Notes: generated by a model not told the origin, from the sequence alone. Shown: positions 55,048 to 64,000, counted from the stretch's first letter. The stretch: 64,000 nucleotides of DNA from Loktanella sp. SALINAS62 (GCF_018263905.1 NZ_JAAFZU010000055.1:75673-139672), one strand, 5' to 3'. Program-made: numbers and translations.

Positions 55048-56117
55048 TAGTCGTCTCCGTCATCTTGATCTGCGCGTGGCAGGGAAATGCGGAATACGGT
55101 CCGCCCCGGTGCGCTGTCTACGGTGACCCAACCGCCACCATCCTGAATAAGCTTGCTGACCAGCGCCAACCCCAGCCCGGTCCCGTTTTCGCGGCCCGAT
55201 ACAAACGGTTCGAACACATTGGCCGCAATGTCCGGCGGCAGGCCCGGCCCGTCGTCGATCACTTCGATCTGAAGCGGCAAACGCGCGTGAATACCATCTG
55301 CCTGCAACACCCGCAGACTGGCATCGTAGAATGTCCGCAGTGTGATCTTGCCGCCATCCCTGTTCGCCTCTGCCGCGTTCTTGATCAGGTTCTGGAAAAT
55401 CTGCTGCAATTGATCCGAATCCGCCAAGGCGCGTGGCAGCGACGGGTCATAATCCGTCACGAACATCATATGCGCCGCAAATCCCACTGCGGCGGATTGC
55501 CGGGCGCGGTCCAGCGTGTCGTGGATATTGATGGATTTGCGATCCGGCTGGCGCAGATTGCCGAACTGTTCAACCTGTTCCAGCAGTTTTACGATGCGAC
55601 GGGATTCCGCAACGATCAGGTCTGTCAGCTCTTGATCTTCTGGCGTCAGCCCCATCGACAAAAGCTGTGCCGCACCGGTGATGCCCGCCAGCGGGTTCTT
55701 GATTTCATGGGCCAGCATTTCGGCCATGCCAATGGCTGACCGCGCGGCCTTGCCGGTGACGGAATTCTGCACAAGCCGGGATACGATCTGCTGCGGGCTG
55801 ATGATCATGATCATCACGTCATCGGTCCCCTGCAACGGCGAAAACTGCAAATTGCAGTGCTGCGGCGCGCGCATCCCTGATCCCACGAAAACATCGTTTA
55901 TGAACAAGGACGTGCGCTGCGCCCTTGCGCGTTCAAACGGACGTTCCAGTGGCGAGTCGATCAGCACTTTTTCCCACACCACCTGCCCATTCAGCGACTT
56001 GGTGGACAGGTTCAGAAATGCCTCTGCGGCCGGGTTCGATTGCGTGATGCAGTCATTGCCGTCCAGCAGCAGCGCCGGTGTCGGCAGCGAAGACCAAAGC
56101 GCCTCGTCCGTGATCAT
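55047..56117 (-). CDS. ntrB: Nitrogen regulation sensor histidine kinase NtrB
   Basis: Soluble kinase that phosphorylates NtrC under nitrogen limitation and is held off by PII. The 356-aa protein has a PAS domain (about 5-110), a HisKA domain with [21 protein letters not shown] (phospho-His near 137) and an ATPase domain with [14 protein letters not shown] and [14 protein letters not shown] 56117 overlaps the dusB stop by 4 bp; the longer frame begins inside dusB. GlnB, encoded 12 kb away, would be its partner. Confidence 0.95.
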   Translation of the reverse strand: MITDEALWSSLPTPALLLDGNDCITQSNPAAEAFLNLSTKSLNGQVVWEKVLIDSPLERPFERARAQRTSLFINDVFVGSGMRAPQHCNLQFSPLQGTDDVMIMIISPQQIVSRLVQNSVTGKAARSAIGMAEMLAHEIKNPLAGITGAAQLLSMGLTPEDQELTDLIVAESRRIVKLLEQVEQFGNLRQPDRKSINIHDTLDRARQSAAVGFAAHMMFVTDYDPSLPRALADSDQLQQIFQNLIKNAAEANRDGGKITLRTFYDASLRVLQADGIHARLPLQIEVIDDGPGLPPDIAANVFEPFVSGRENGTGLGLALVSKLIQDGGGWVTVDSAPGRTVFRISLPRADQDDGDD

Positions 56118-57097
56118 GCCGCTGCCTGCATTGGCGAAAGCGCATCCGGCAACAGCGACAGGACCGTCTGCGGCACGTGCGCGGTCAGCACCCGGTGCCG
56201 CACGTCCGTCGCGGTTTGCGCCGTGTCCATATACCACCCCAGATGTTTGCGTGCGACGCGCAGCCCGAGTGTGGGGCCGTAGAACGTCAGCATCGCCTCG
56301 TAATGTGTTGAAACCAAATCAATCAGTGCCGCACAGCTGGGTGACTGCGGCACCGGATCACCACGCAATGCGGCTGCGATCTGGGCCAGCACCCAGGGGC
56401 GGCCCTGCGCACCCCGACCGATCATCACACCATCCGCCCCGGACTGACGCAGCGCTGTTGCAGCCGTTGCAGCGTCAATGATGTCGCCGTTCGCGATCAG
56501 TGGAACTGTCACTGCATCACGCACCCGGCGGATCGCATCCCAGTCAGCACGGCCCTTGTAGAATTGGCAGCGGGTGCGCCCGTGAATTGTCACCAACTGC
56601 ACACCCGAATCCTGCGCACGCCGCGCCACGTCTGCAGCATTCAGCGTGTTATCATCCCACCCCAGGCGCGTTTTCAGCGTGACCGGTACATCGACCGCCC
56701 CCACAACCGCATCAATCAGGCGCAGCGCATGGTCCGGATCGCGCAACAACGCAGACCCGGACAGACCGCCCACCACCTTTTTGGCGGGACATCCCATGTT
56801 GATATCAATCAGCGCCGCACCGCTGGCTTCGACGATGCGTGCCGCCTCGGCCATCCAGTGCGGATCACGTCCTGCCAGTTGCACAGCCGTCGCACGCTGG
56901 TCCAGCCCCAGTTCCGCCCGGTCGCGCACGGATGGCTTCGCCTGCACCATATCCTGCGATGCGACCATTTCCGACACGACCCAAGACGCGCCGAAACCTG
57001 CCACCACCTGTCGAAACGGCAGGTCCGTAATCCCGGCCAAGGGCGCAAGGGCCACAGCAGGTCGGTCCAGCATCAGATCCATTGCCGCGCTTTTCAT
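56114..57097 (-). CDS. dusB: tRNA-dihydrouridine synthase (NifR3/DusB)
   Basis: FMN enzyme that reduces uridine to dihydrouridine in tRNA. The 327-aa TIM-barrel protein has the substrate-loop Cys103 in NMGCPAKKVVGG, and GDI followed by GADGVMIGRGAQGRPW for FMN phosphate binding. It is first in the dusB-ntrB-ntrC-ntrY-ntrX block, the nifR3 position known in Rhodobacter. The ATG at 57097 could be replaced by another six codons later (57082). Confidence 0.94.
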   Translation of the reverse strand: MKSAAMDLMLDRPAVALAPLAGITDLPFRQVVAGFGASWVVSEMVASQDMVQAKPSVRDRAELGLDQRATAVQLAGRDPHWMAEAARIVEASGAALIDINMGCPAKKVVGGLSGSALLRDPDHALRLIDAVVGAVDVPVTLKTRLGWDDNTLNAADVARRAQDSGVQLVTIHGRTRCQFYKGRADWDAIRRVRDAVTVPLIANGDIIDAATAATALRQSGADGVMIGRGAQGRPWVLAQIAAALRGDPVPQSPSCAALIDLVSTHYEAMLTFYGPTLGLRVARKHLGWYMDTAQTATDVRHRVLTAHVPQTVLSLLPDALSPMQAAA

Positions 57098-57286
57098 CGT
57101 TTGCCTAAAGCCTGTGCGAAACCATCGAAATCAACGGTTACCTACGCCCCCTGCGTCCAAACGCCAAGACCACGATCATGGGTTCCGACGGTGCGCCTGT
57201 TTTTTGGGCAGTATTACCGGGACTTGCGTGCGCGATGGTGGTTCACTAGTCACTTTACAGACGATATCTGATCGCAAAGGCGTTTC

Positions 57287-58405
57287 ATGACCCGTATTGC
57301 CGCCATCATCGTGGCCGCCGGTCGCGGCCTTCGGGCAGGCGGTGGCCTGCCGAAACAATGGCGCGATCTGGCGGGGCGTCCGGTGATCGACCGCACAATC
57401 GCTGCCTTTTCCACCCACCCCGCAATAACACAGGTCATCGTCGTCCTTCACCCCGACGATATGCACCGCCTGCGCAATCCCGACGTGATCTGCGTTGCAG
57501 GTGGGTCCACGCGCCAAGAATCTGTTCTGGCTGGCCTTCGCGCCACTGATGCCGAACGCGTTTTGATACATGACGCCGCGCGCCCACTGGTCAGTGCAGC
57601 ACTGATCGACCGGGTCTGCGCCATGCTGGATCATCACACGGGCGCCGCACCCGCGCTGGCCGTGACCGATGCTTTGTGGCGTGGTGACACCCTCGTGACC
57701 GGATTACAGGACCGCGACGGTCTGCACCGCGCACAAACGCCCCAAGGATTCGACCGCGCGGCCATCCTTGCCGCGCATCTGGCCGCCCCCGCCGGGGCCG
57801 CCGATGATGTCGCCGTGGCACTGGCCGCCGGGCTGGACGTGGCCATCGTAGCAGGCGATGAAGACAACATTAAAATCACCCACGCGGATGATTTCATCCG
57901 CGCCGCACAACGGCTGGAGAACCACATGGATGTCAGACTGGGCAATGGCTATGACGTGCACCGTTTCGGCCCCGGTGACCACGTGGTGCTGTGCGGCGTC
58001 GCCGTCCCGTTCGACCGGGGGTTGCAGGGTCATTCCGACGCCGATGTCGGCATGCATGCGGTGACCGACGCAATTTACGGCGCGCTCGGACAAGGCGACA
58101 TCGGCGTGCACTTCCCACCGTCGGACCCGCAGTGGAAAGGCGCCGAAAGCCAGATCTTTTTGCGCCATGCCGCCACAATGGCCCGTGACGCGGGGTTTGC
58201 CATCAGCAATGTCGATTGCACTCTGGTCTGCGAATTTCCAAAAATCGGGCCCCATCAATCCGCGATGCGCGCAGCGATGGCCGCCATTCTGGGGATCGAC
58301 AGCACCCGCGTCAGTGTCAAGGCGACGACGTCCGAACAACTGGGTTTCACCGGACGGGGCGAAGGAATCGCAGCCCTTGCGACCGCCGCACTGGTGGCGT
58401 CATGA
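57287..58405 (+). CDS. ispDF: Bifunctional IspDF (CDP-ME synthase / MECDP synthase)
   Basis: Two steps of the MEP isoprenoid pathway on one chain. In the 372-aa protein, IspD (about 1-210) starts [24 protein letters not shown], with the CTP-binding Gly-rich loop. IspF (about 214-372) starts [17 protein letters not shown], with metal ligands DxH in GYDVHRF and [18 protein letters not shown] near the end. This D-F fusion is frequent in alphaproteobacteria. It is divergent from dusB and overlaps pgpA by 4 bp. Confidence 0.96.
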   Translation: MTRIAAIIVAAGRGLRAGGGLPKQWRDLAGRPVIDRTIAAFSTHPAITQVIVVLHPDDMHRLRNPDVICVAGGSTRQESVLAGLRATDAERVLIHDAARPLVSAALIDRVCAMLDHHTGAAPALAVTDALWRGDTLVTGLQDRDGLHRAQTPQGFDRAAILAAHLAAPAGAADDVAVALAAGLDVAIVAGDEDNIKITHADDFIRAAQRLENHMDVRLGNGYDVHRFGPGDHVVLCGVAVPFDRGLQGHSDADVGMHAVTDAIYGALGQGDIGVHFPPSDPQWKGAESQIFLRHAATMARDAGFAISNVDCTLVCEFPKIGPHQSAMRAAMAAILGIDSTRVSVKATTSEQLGFTGRGEGIAALATAALVAS

Positions 58406-58893
58406 TCCGTCTGATCGCAACCTTCGGTTACATCGGCTATCTGCGCCCCGCGCCCGGCACTTGGGGATCGCTGGCGGCGCTGCCGACCGGATGGGCGCTG
58501 ATGGTGCTGGGCGGGCCATGGCTGCTGGTCGTGGCGACGGTGCTGATTTTTGTCGCAGGCACATGGGCCACCACGCGGATGACAGCAGGACAACCGGGCC
58601 ACGATCCGTCCGAAATCGTTGTGGACGAGGTCGCGGGCCAGTGGATCGCACTTTGGCCGCTGGCGTTCGGCGCGGCCAACGCCGGTGCATCCTATACCGC
58701 GCTGTGGCCGGGCTGGATCGCGGCATTTTTGCTGTTTCGGCTGTTTGACATTACAAAATGGGGACCGGTCGGCTGGGCGGACCGGCGCAACGATGCGATG
58801 GGCGTCATGCTGGATGACGTCATCGCCGGGGTGTTCGCAGCCATTGGCGTGGTGATCCTTGCCGGGCTTTTCCACATGGTCCTGATGTCATGA
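58402..58893 (+). CDS. pgpA: Phosphatidylglycerophosphatase A
   Basis: Removes phosphate from phosphatidylglycerophosphate to form phosphatidylglycerol. The 163-aa membrane protein has the family blocks [20 protein letters not shown] (near 10-29), [17 protein letters not shown] (near 68-84) and [18 protein letters not shown] (near 112-129), with three or four membrane helices. ATG 58402 overlaps ispDF (ATGA); the longer frame lies inside ispDF. cinA overlaps at its end by 4 bp. Confidence 0.95.
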   Translation: MIRLIATFGYIGYLRPAPGTWGSLAALPTGWALMVLGGPWLLVVATVLIFVAGTWATTRMTAGQPGHDPSEIVVDEVAGQWIALWPLAFGAANAGASYTALWPGWIAAFLLFRLFDITKWGPVGWADRRNDAMGVMLDDVIAGVFAAIGVVILAGLFHMVLMS

Positions 58894-59366
58894 GCAGTGC
58901 ATCGCAACTACTTGCTTTATCACGCGAAAACGCGACCATGATCGCGCTCGCCGAAAGCTGCACCGGCGGGTTGATTGCGGCAGCGCTGACCGACCTTGCG
59001 GGCAGCTCTGCCATGTTCGACCGCGGGTTCGTCACCTATACCAACGCGGCGAAAATACAGATGTTGGGCGTCTCTGCGCAGACACTGTCAGACCATGGCG
59101 CTGTATCCGAACAGGTCGCGGCGCAGATGGCACAGGGCGCGTTGACGCGATCTGATGCGACGATCGCGCTGTCCGTGACAGGGATCGCGGGACCCGGCGG
59201 ATCGGACCACAAGCCCGAAGGGCGGGTCTGTTTTGGCGTCGCCACGTCAGACGGCACAATCACGCAAACGCGGGATTTCGGCGCATTGGGCCGCGCGCAG
59301 GTGCGGCAGGCCACTGTCAATCATGCCCTGACACTGCTGATACAGACCGCTTCCAGCCAAAAGTGA
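58890..59366 (+). CDS. CinA family protein, nicotinamide-nucleotide amidase type
   Basis: The 158-aa protein is the C-terminal-type CinA domain (PncC), which deamidates nicotinamide mononucleotide for NAD recycling. AESCTGGLIAAALTDLAGSSAMFDRGFVTYTNAAK (residues 21-55) and SVTGIAGPGG(S) (near 95) are its hallmarks. It lacks the N-terminal MoaB-like domain of full CinA. It overlaps pgpA by 4 bp and converges with the COQ10-like gene. Confidence 0.92.
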   Translation: MSSASQLLALSRENATMIALAESCTGGLIAAALTDLAGSSAMFDRGFVTYTNAAKIQMLGVSAQTLSDHGAVSEQVAAQMAQGALTRSDATIALSVTGIAGPGGSDHKPEGRVCFGVATSDGTITQTRDFGALGRAQVRQATVNHALTLLIQTASSQK

Positions 59367-59386
59367 CCGCACGCGTCAGTCAACGG

Positions 59387-59836
59387 TCAGGCGGTGCCGT
59401 ACAGCGCCTGCGCCCGCCGTTCAAACGCTTTTACGATGGTTTGCATCGCTTGGTTGAAAAACATCCCCGCAGCGCCCTGCAACAACCTGTTTTTGAATTC
59501 GAAATCGACGTGGAAATTCACCCTGCACCCCTCGGGTGCCTCGGAAAATTCCCAACGTGAATTCAGGTGTTTGAATGGTCCGTCGATATATTCCGTGTCG
59601 ATGGCCCTTTGGTCCGGCCACAGGGTCACCCTGCTGCCAAATGTTTCGCGGAACACTTTGAAGCTGACCACCAGATCCGCCAGAATCACCGTGTGATCGG
59701 CGTGATCGGTTTTGTCACGAATCCGCGCTGCCGCCGTCCACGGCAGAAATTCCGGATAGCTTTCGACGTCTGCGACAAGATCGTACATCTGCTGCGGTGA
59801 ATAGGGCAGAACCCGTGTCTCATCGTGAATTGGCAT
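59387..59836 (-). CDS. COQ10/RatA-like START-domain protein
   Basis: The 149-aa protein belongs to the polyketide cyclase/START family of COQ10 and RatA. PYSPQQMYDLVADVESYPEFLPWTAAARI at the N-terminus and FKNRLLQGAAGMFFNQAMQTIVKAFERRAQ at the C-terminus match. Alphaproteobacterial members probably bind ubiquinone; the RatA toxin label used in databases is less likely. It stands alone, divergent from hpt. Confidence 0.9.
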   Translation of the reverse strand: MPIHDETRVLPYSPQQMYDLVADVESYPEFLPWTAAARIRDKTDHADHTVILADLVVSFKVFRETFGSRVTLWPDQRAIDTEYIDGPFKHLNSRWEFSEAPEGCRVNFHVDFEFKNRLLQGAAGMFFNQAMQTIVKAFERRAQALYGTA

Positions 59837-59918
59837 TGGTCGCTTTCGGCTGTGTGACTATTGCACTGAATGTCGTATGTAGGACCCCGAAATCAACCCC
59901 GGTGCGACAGGTGACCCC

Positions 59919-60455
59919 ATGACCCAACCCTATGTCATTGATCAGATGATCAGTGCGAAATCCATCGCAGCCCGGGTCGAGGCATTAGCCGACGAGATCG
60001 AAACAACCTTTGCCGGGACCGAAAAGCTGCTTGTTGTGGGCCTGCTGCGAGGATCTTTCGTGTTCATCGCCGATCTGGTGCGTGAACTGGACCTGCCGGT
60101 CGAGGTCGATTTCATCGAGGCCAGCAGCTACGGCGACGGCATGGAAACCAGCCGCGAGGTGCGAATCCTAAAGGATCTGCGCGGCACTGTCGAAGGCCGC
60201 GACGTGCTGATCGTCGAAGACATCGTCGATACCGGCCATACGCTGGCGCGCGTCAGCGAATTTGTCGCCGCACGCAAACCCGCCCGCCTGAAAACCATCG
60301 CCCTGCTGGACAAACCCGCCCGCAGAGAAGTTGATTTCAAGGCCGACATGATCGGTTTCGAAATTCCCGACGCCTTTGTGGTGGGTTACGGGATCGACTA
60401 TGCCCAGCGAAACCGCAACCTGCCCTATATTGGCTGTGTCAGGTTCACGTCGTGA
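59919..60455 (+). CDS. hpt: Hypoxanthine phosphoribosyltransferase
   Basis: Salvages hypoxanthine and guanine using PRPP. The 178-aa protein has the PRPP loop [17 protein letters not shown] (near 100-116), the flexible-loop [11 protein letters not shown] (near 68-78) and the base-binding end [19 protein letters not shown]. The stop overlaps the start of a 59-aa ORF (GTGA). Confidence 0.95.
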   Translation: MTQPYVIDQMISAKSIAARVEALADEIETTFAGTEKLLVVGLLRGSFVFIADLVRELDLPVEVDFIEASSYGDGMETSREVRILKDLRGTVEGRDVLIVEDIVDTGHTLARVSEFVAARKPARLKTIALLDKPARREVDFKADMIGFEIPDAFVVGYGIDYAQRNRNLPYIGCVRFTS

Positions 60456-60631
60456 ACCCACGCTGGCTGTTGCACGCCAGCCGCTGGGCGCGCAACCCGC
60501 CATCGGCCAAACGCGTTTGGCTGGGATTGGCGGTCATTGCGGTCTGCCTTGGGCTGGCGGGTGCGGAATGGCTGTTCGGTCTGGATGTTGGCACCGACCG
60601 CACCGGACCACGCAGCATCATGAACCGCTAG
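60452..60631 (+). CDS. Small membrane protein coupled to hpt (59 aa)
   Basis: GTG 60452 overlaps the hpt TGA in a GTGA and opens a 59-codon frame to TAG 60629-60631. The product begins (M)[20 protein letters not shown], a basic cytoplasmic end. A single hydrophobic segment follows (about residues 23-43, [21 protein letters not shown]), then a short tail. I recall similar short proteins after hpt in relatives, but no function is known. The coding call rests on coupling, the positive-inside arrangement and the intact frame. Confidence 0.7.
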   Translation: MNPRWLLHASRWARNPPSAKRVWLGLAVIAVCLGLAGAEWLFGLDVGTDRTGPRSIMNR

Positions 60632-60637
60632 ACGCGA

Positions 60638-61585
60638 CTAGCCCAGTTTGGCCAGTCGTGCCGACTGCAACCGGGCAAAATCGTCACCTGCGTGATAGCT
60701 TGATCGGGTCAAAGGCGATGCCGACACCATCAGGAACCCTTTGCCGAACGCCGCTTTTTCATAGGATGCAAATTCTTCCGGTGTCACGAACCGATCGACC
60801 GCGTGGTGTTTCGGGGTCGGTTGCAGATATTGGCCGATCGTCAAAAAATCGATGTCGGCGGCGCGCATGTCTTCCATCACCTGAATGACAGACTGACGAT
60901 CCTCTCCCAGACCCACCATGATACCGGATTTGGTGAACATGGTCGGGTCCAGTTCCTTGACCCGCTGCAACAGCCGCAGGCTGTGGAAATACCGGGCACC
61001 GGGGCGCACTTCGGGATACAGACCCGGCACAGTTTCTAGGTTGTGATTGAACACGTCCGGTTTGGCGGCAACGACGACTTCCAATGCTTCGGGGGCGCAG
61101 CGGATGAAATCAGGCGTCAGAATTTCGATCGTGGTGCCGGGGGCCTGACGGCGCACTGCACGGATCGTCTGGGCAAAATGTTCCGCCCCGCCGTCTTCGA
61201 CATCGTCACGGTCGACCGACGTGATGACGACGTGTTTCAGACCCAGTTTCTTGACCGCGTCGGCCACACGCCCCGGTTCGAACACGTCCAGCGCTTCGGG
61301 CGGTTTACCCGTCGCAATATTGCAAAAGGTGCAGGCCCGGGTGCAGACTTCGCCCATGATCATCATGGTAGCGTGGCCCTGGCTCCAGCATTCGCCGACG
61401 TTGGGGCAGCCCGCTTCTTCGCAGACCGTTGTCAGCTTGTGCGTCCGCATGATGTCACGGGTGGTTTTATACCCTTCGGACGTGGGTGCCTTGACCCTGA
61501 TCCAGCTCGGCTTTTTGGGCTGAACGTTGTCGGGGCGCTTGGCCTTTTCCGGATGCCGCTGAGCCGGGATCTTCAGGTCGCGCAT
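60638..61585 (-). CDS. lipA: Lipoyl synthase
   Basis: Radical SAM enzyme that inserts two sulfurs into octanoyl groups on lipoyl domains. The 315-aa protein has the auxiliary cluster cysteines [12 protein letters not shown] (Cys55, 60, 66) and the radical SAM triad CTRACTFC (Cys81, 85, 88). The start is ATG 61585 ([14 protein letters not shown]), with GAGGTG six bases upstream; the GTG three codons earlier overlaps that ribosome site. Its clients include the lipoyl domains of PdhB and PdhC in this window. It converges with the hpt unit. Confidence 0.97.
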   Translation of the reverse strand: MRDLKIPAQRHPEKAKRPDNVQPKKPSWIRVKAPTSEGYKTTRDIMRTHKLTTVCEEAGCPNVGECWSQGHATMMIMGEVCTRACTFCNIATGKPPEALDVFEPGRVADAVKKLGLKHVVITSVDRDDVEDGGAEHFAQTIRAVRRQAPGTTIEILTPDFIRCAPEALEVVVAAKPDVFNHNLETVPGLYPEVRPGARYFHSLRLLQRVKELDPTMFTKSGIMVGLGEDRQSVIQVMEDMRAADIDFLTIGQYLQPTPKHHAVDRFVTPEEFASYEKAAFGKGFLMVSASPLTRSSYHAGDDFARLQSARLAKLG

Positions 61586-61684
61586 GCTGACCACCTCAAT
61601 TCATCTTGGGTTGATCAGTACCTAATAGCTTGCCCTGCGAAAGTCCATCAACTGCACCGGCACCCCGCCCTGCAAAACGGCGTA

Positions 61685-62767
61685 TCAGCCAATCATAGGC
61701 GGCTGCATGCCCTTTTGGCTGTCATAGTGTCGCAGCAATCGTTGCAACGCGATTCGCAGCACGATCTTGCCGGACCGCGCAGACCAGCCCATCGCCCGTT
61801 CAGTAACTTCCAGCCCTTCCAGCAGACAGCAGCAGCGCAGCACCGCATCCTGCAACCCCGGCCCCAGATCATCCAGCGCATCGCCAACCCGCTGCCGCGC
61901 CAGTACGGCCCCACGTGCCATCGGCTTGTGCGGGCGGACCGCCAGCGCCAGCCGCCAGTCATCCAGCACGTCGGGTCCGGCGTCGGCCACGACAAAATCC
62001 TCTCGCAGGCGTTCACCGGCCTGCACCAGTTCACGTGACAAAAACGGCTTGCCCGCCTTGTCGCGCCGCCGCGACAGGCCCATGAGCGGCGTTTCGGTCG
62101 CAATGAAACGCGATGCCACCTGACACCCGTTTGCCGCGATCCAATCGCCCTGCCCCGCAGTGGCATCCGAAAAACCCTGTGCGCGGTTTTCGTCCCGCGC
62201 GGTCAGGCGCCGCAGTTCTGCCCGCCCGGCAGCAGTTACGAAATACCGCACGACGCGGGCCGCCGGATCGGCACAGGAAATCCAGTTCTGCAGGGCCATC
62301 GCCTGCGCCATATCGCTTTCGACAATGGCGGTTTTCAGCGCTTTGCCTTCTCTGTCTTCTCGTACGATGACGGCGCTGTCCATATCACGGGCCACAGCCA
62401 TGACCGCGCCCGGTTCACACAGACGGCGTAGAATATGCACCGCTTCGCGGTCGATGCGTGCCTTGCTGACAGGACGGGACAGATCAAAGGCAGATGCAGG
62501 ATTTACAGACGTCATGGGGCCAGCCTTTTGGTTCAATTGTATGTCGGGCGCCGCATCCGTTTCAACCAGCGCGCGCAGGGCCGCATCAATCAGTGGATCG
62601 TCACGCCGCGCCTCGCACGAACGGACCTGCCGCAAGATGGTCGACGGATGAACCTTGCGTTGCCGGGCCAGCGCCCGAATAGATCGACCATCGACCGTAT
62701 GTGCCAAATAATCCCGAACCGGAGGCGGCACCCAGTCTGAAAAACCGCCTTTCCGTTGCATTTCCAT
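61685..62767 (-). CDS. DUF6456 helix-turn-helix regulator, candidate GTA activator (GafA-like)
   Basis: The 360-aa protein has a DNA-binding-like HTH at the N-terminus (about residues 28-51, DGRSIRALARQRKVHPSTILRQVR). After a central region, its C-terminal domain ends in GLEVTERAMGWSARSGKIVLRIALQRLLRHYD, which also reads as a sigma-like HTH. This layout matches what is described for GafA, the direct activator of the Rhodobacter GTA; identity is inferred, not proven. ATG 62767 has AAGGGGA eight bases upstream; GTG 62773 and ATG 62761 are alternatives. The upstream region contains a perfect CtrA box and an inverted repeat. A DUF6477 gene is divergent. Confidence 0.75.
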   Translation of the reverse strand: MEMQRKGGFSDWVPPPVRDYLAHTVDGRSIRALARQRKVHPSTILRQVRSCEARRDDPLIDAALRALVETDAAPDIQLNQKAGPMTSVNPASAFDLSRPVSKARIDREAVHILRRLCEPGAVMAVARDMDSAVIVREDREGKALKTAIVESDMAQAMALQNWISCADPAARVVRYFVTAAGRAELRRLTARDENRAQGFSDATAGQGDWIAANGCQVASRFIATETPLMGLSRRRDKAGKPFLSRELVQAGERLREDFVVADAGPDVLDDWRLALAVRPHKPMARGAVLARQRVGDALDDLGPGLQDAVLRCCCLLEGLEVTERAMGWSARSGKIVLRIALQRLLRHYDSQKGMQPPMIG

Positions 62768-62781
62768 GTCCACGTTCCCCT

Positions 62782-62795
62782 TGCAGTCAACTGCA
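62782..62795. promoter_or_regulatory. 14-bp inverted repeat upstream of the DUF6456 gene
   Basis: TGCAGT 62782-62787 and ACTGCA 62790-62795 are perfect inverted repeats around CA, next to the ribosome site of the DUF6456 gene. It is a candidate operator, for example for autoregulation. Another short inverted repeat, CGGCC-A-CGGCCG, adjoins it. Confidence 0.4.
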
Positions 62796-62843
62796 GTCGG
62801 CCACGGCCGAACTGTCAATTTCGAACAACCTATGAGTGTCTCA

Positions 62844-62858
62844 TTAACTATGCGTTAA
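62844..62858. promoter_or_regulatory. Perfect CtrA box between the DUF6456 and DUF6477 genes
   Basis: TTAA 62844-62847 and TTAA 62855-62858 are separated by exactly seven bases, the consensus CtrA full site of alphaproteobacteria. A third TTAA follows at 62861-62864. It lies 77 bp upstream of the regulator start and 145 bp upstream of the DUF6477 start. Confidence 0.7.
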
Positions 62859-63002
62859 TATTAACGTCCTCGTAACGTTTTGCTCCAAAAGGATTAATTT
62901 TTCTCACTGGATGCGTTCGGACATTGCCCGCTCAGCGCAACGCCCCATCGAATTGTGAAAATATGACATCGTTGAATGCTTTGATCGCAAGGAGACACGA
63001 AC

Positions 63003-63311
63003 ATGCTCGATCTTCACACGCAGGTGCGCCAGCTCAGCCGTCCGGCGCTTTTGGTGCGGGCGGCGCGGTTTGCCGTCGACGACTATCGACGCGGCAGGGA
63101 TCTGTCGCGGCTGCTGGATGGCCGTGTGCCGGCAACGCCCGGCCCCGCGCTGGTTGATTTGCTTGACATAGAAAAAGAGATGGATGCCGCCCGCAGTGCC
63201 GGGTCGCATGCCTATCAGGTTGGTCCGCACATCATCGCACTGGCAGCCATCATGTCAGAGGCGCGCGACCTTGCGGCCACGCGCCCCCTGATTGTGCCTG
63301 ACCCTACATGA
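63003..63311 (+). CDS. DUF6477 family protein
   Basis: The 102-aa protein starts MLDLHTQVRQLSRPALLVRAARFAVDDYRRGRDL and is Leu/Ala/Arg-rich and helical; it has no signal or membrane segment. I recognise it as the small DUF6477 family common in Rhodobacteraceae, of unknown function. AAGGAGACACGAAC is an excellent ribosome site before ATG 63003. It is divergent from the DUF6456 regulator and shares the CtrA-box region with it. The 3' end overlaps the end of the mttB-like gene on the other strand by 8 bp. Confidence 0.82.
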   Translation: MLDLHTQVRQLSRPALLVRAARFAVDDYRRGRDLSRLLDGRVPATPGPALVDLLDIEKEMDAARSAGSHAYQVGPHIIALAAIMSEARDLAATRPLIVPDPT

Positions 63312-64000
63312 AACTGTCGGGGTTTTCGGCTTTTTTTGCGGCGACGAACGCACGCAGCCGCGCTTCGATTTCGGGGTCAAGCGCTGGTTGCTGATAGGTG
63401 TCGATCATGCGCTTGACGCGCAGGCTTGCCAGCGCCTGCGTGTCGCGCGCACCTTCTTCGTCCCATGTCTCGAACGGTTTGTAATCGAACAACTCCGACC
63501 GCCAGAACGCCGATTTGAAATTTTCCTGCGTATGCGCGCAGCCCAGATAGTGGCCACCGGGACCGACCTCTGCGATGGCGCCCATTGCTTGGGCGTTTTC
63601 GGACAGATCCACGCCTTTTGCGAACTGATGCAGCGCACCCAGTTGGTCTGCGTCCATCACGAACTTTTCAAAGCTGGCGACAAGCCCGCCTTCCAGCCAG
63701 CCGCAGGCATGCAGCATGAAATTCACCCCCGACAAAAGACCCATGTTCAGGCTGTTGGCTGATTCGTATGCGGCCTGCGCATCGGGTAGTTTTGACCCGC
63801 AGAATCCGCCTGCCGACCGATATGGCAGGTTCAGACGACGCGCCAACTGCCCCACGCCATAGGTGATCTGGCTGGCTTCCGGCGTGCCGAACGTCGGCGC
63901 ACCAGAATTCATGTCGATCGAGGTGACGAAGGCGCCCATCACGACCGGCGCACCGGGCCGGACCAGTTGGGAATAGGCGATCCCGGCCAGACCTTCGGCC
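63304..64000 (-). CDS. Trimethylamine methyltransferase family (MttB-like) protein, 5' end outside the window
   Basis: The C-terminal ~232 residues of a corrinoid-dependent methyltransferase of the MttB superfamily; the frame is open to the window end. Recognisable stretches are MGAFVTSIDMNSGAPTFGTPEASQI, YRSAGGFCGSKLPDAQAAYESANSL and GGHYLGCAHTQENFKSAFWRSELFDYKPFETW. The archaeal enzyme uses pyrrolysine; no in-frame UAG is visible in this part. In the Roseobacter group such members usually act on glycine betaine or related methylated amines. The substrate here is unknown. Confidence 0.9.
   Translation of the reverse strand, partial: AEGLAGIAYSQLVRPGAPVVMGAFVTSIDMNSGAPTFGTPEASQITYGVGQLARRLNLPYRSAGGFCGSKLPDAQAAYESANSLNMGLLSGVNFMLHACGWLEGGLVASFEKFVMDADQLGALHQFAKGVDLSENAQAMGAIAEVGPGGHYLGCAHTQENFKSAFWRSELFDYKPFETWDEEGARDTQALASLRVKRMIDTYQQPALDPEIEARLRAFVAAKKAENPDSFM

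Noticed and set aside
59387-59836. RatA-type toxin of a toxin-antitoxin pair
   Set aside because: No antitoxin neighbour is present and the sequence fits the COQ10-like START family better.

Overview
The window is chromosomal DNA, high in G+C and gene-dense, from an alphaproteobacterium of the Rhodobacteraceae, most likely the Roseobacter group. The evidence is a complete-looking Rhodobacter-type gene transfer agent (GTA) structural cluster, the order dusB(nifR3)-ntrB-ntrC-ntrY-ntrX-trkA-trkH-hfq-hflX, NtrC and NtrX proteins without the sigma-54 contact loop, a PDH E1-beta with its own lipoyl domain, a fused ispDF, and a CtrA-type box. I see no insertion sequence, CRISPR array or foreign island other than the domesticated phage-like GTA.

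Layout. 1-6.2 kb: end of a YihY/BrkB membrane protein, then ilvI-ilvH behind a probable translational attenuator, then an overlapping nucleoside hydrolase-GNAT-selO run. 6.2-8.3 kb (minus): a DUF3179 protein and two cyclophilins. 8.4-14.9 kb (plus): pgk, class I fructose-bisphosphate aldolase, an FtsB-like protein and pdhA-pdhB-pdhC. 15-30 kb (minus): the GTA cluster g1 to g15, a coupled 94-aa ORF and cysE. The GTA large terminase is broken by a one-base frameshift in a G7 run inside its Walker A motif. 30.2-34.8 kb (minus): fabD-fabG-acpP-fabF-mltG. 35-41 kb: a cytochrome b561-YceI fusion, a free YceI, two hypothetical proteins, rpsF-rpsR-rplI, trigger factor and tRNA-Leu(UAG). 41.3-45.3 kb: a Hint-domain protein, the NAD(P)HX repair enzyme and glnB-glnA. 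45.4-57.1 kb (minus): the hflX...dusB nitrogen, potassium and RNA regulation block. 57.3-64 kb: ispDF-pgpA-cinA, a COQ10-like protein, hpt with a 59-aa partner, lipA, a DUF6456 regulator divergent from a DUF6477 gene, and the end of an MttB-family methyltransferase.

How the genes connect. GlnB/GlnA and NtrBC/NtrYX form the nitrogen-control core. LipA makes the lipoyl cofactor carried by PdhB and PdhC. The fab genes supply acyl chains. The most interesting link is between the GTA cluster and the DUF6456 gene about 32 kb away. That protein has helix-turn-helix-like regions at both ends, and its promoter region carries a perfect TTAA-N7-TTAA CtrA box. It resembles the architecture described for the GTA activator GafA, so the window may hold both the GTA structural genes and their activator, with the packaging motor possibly disabled.
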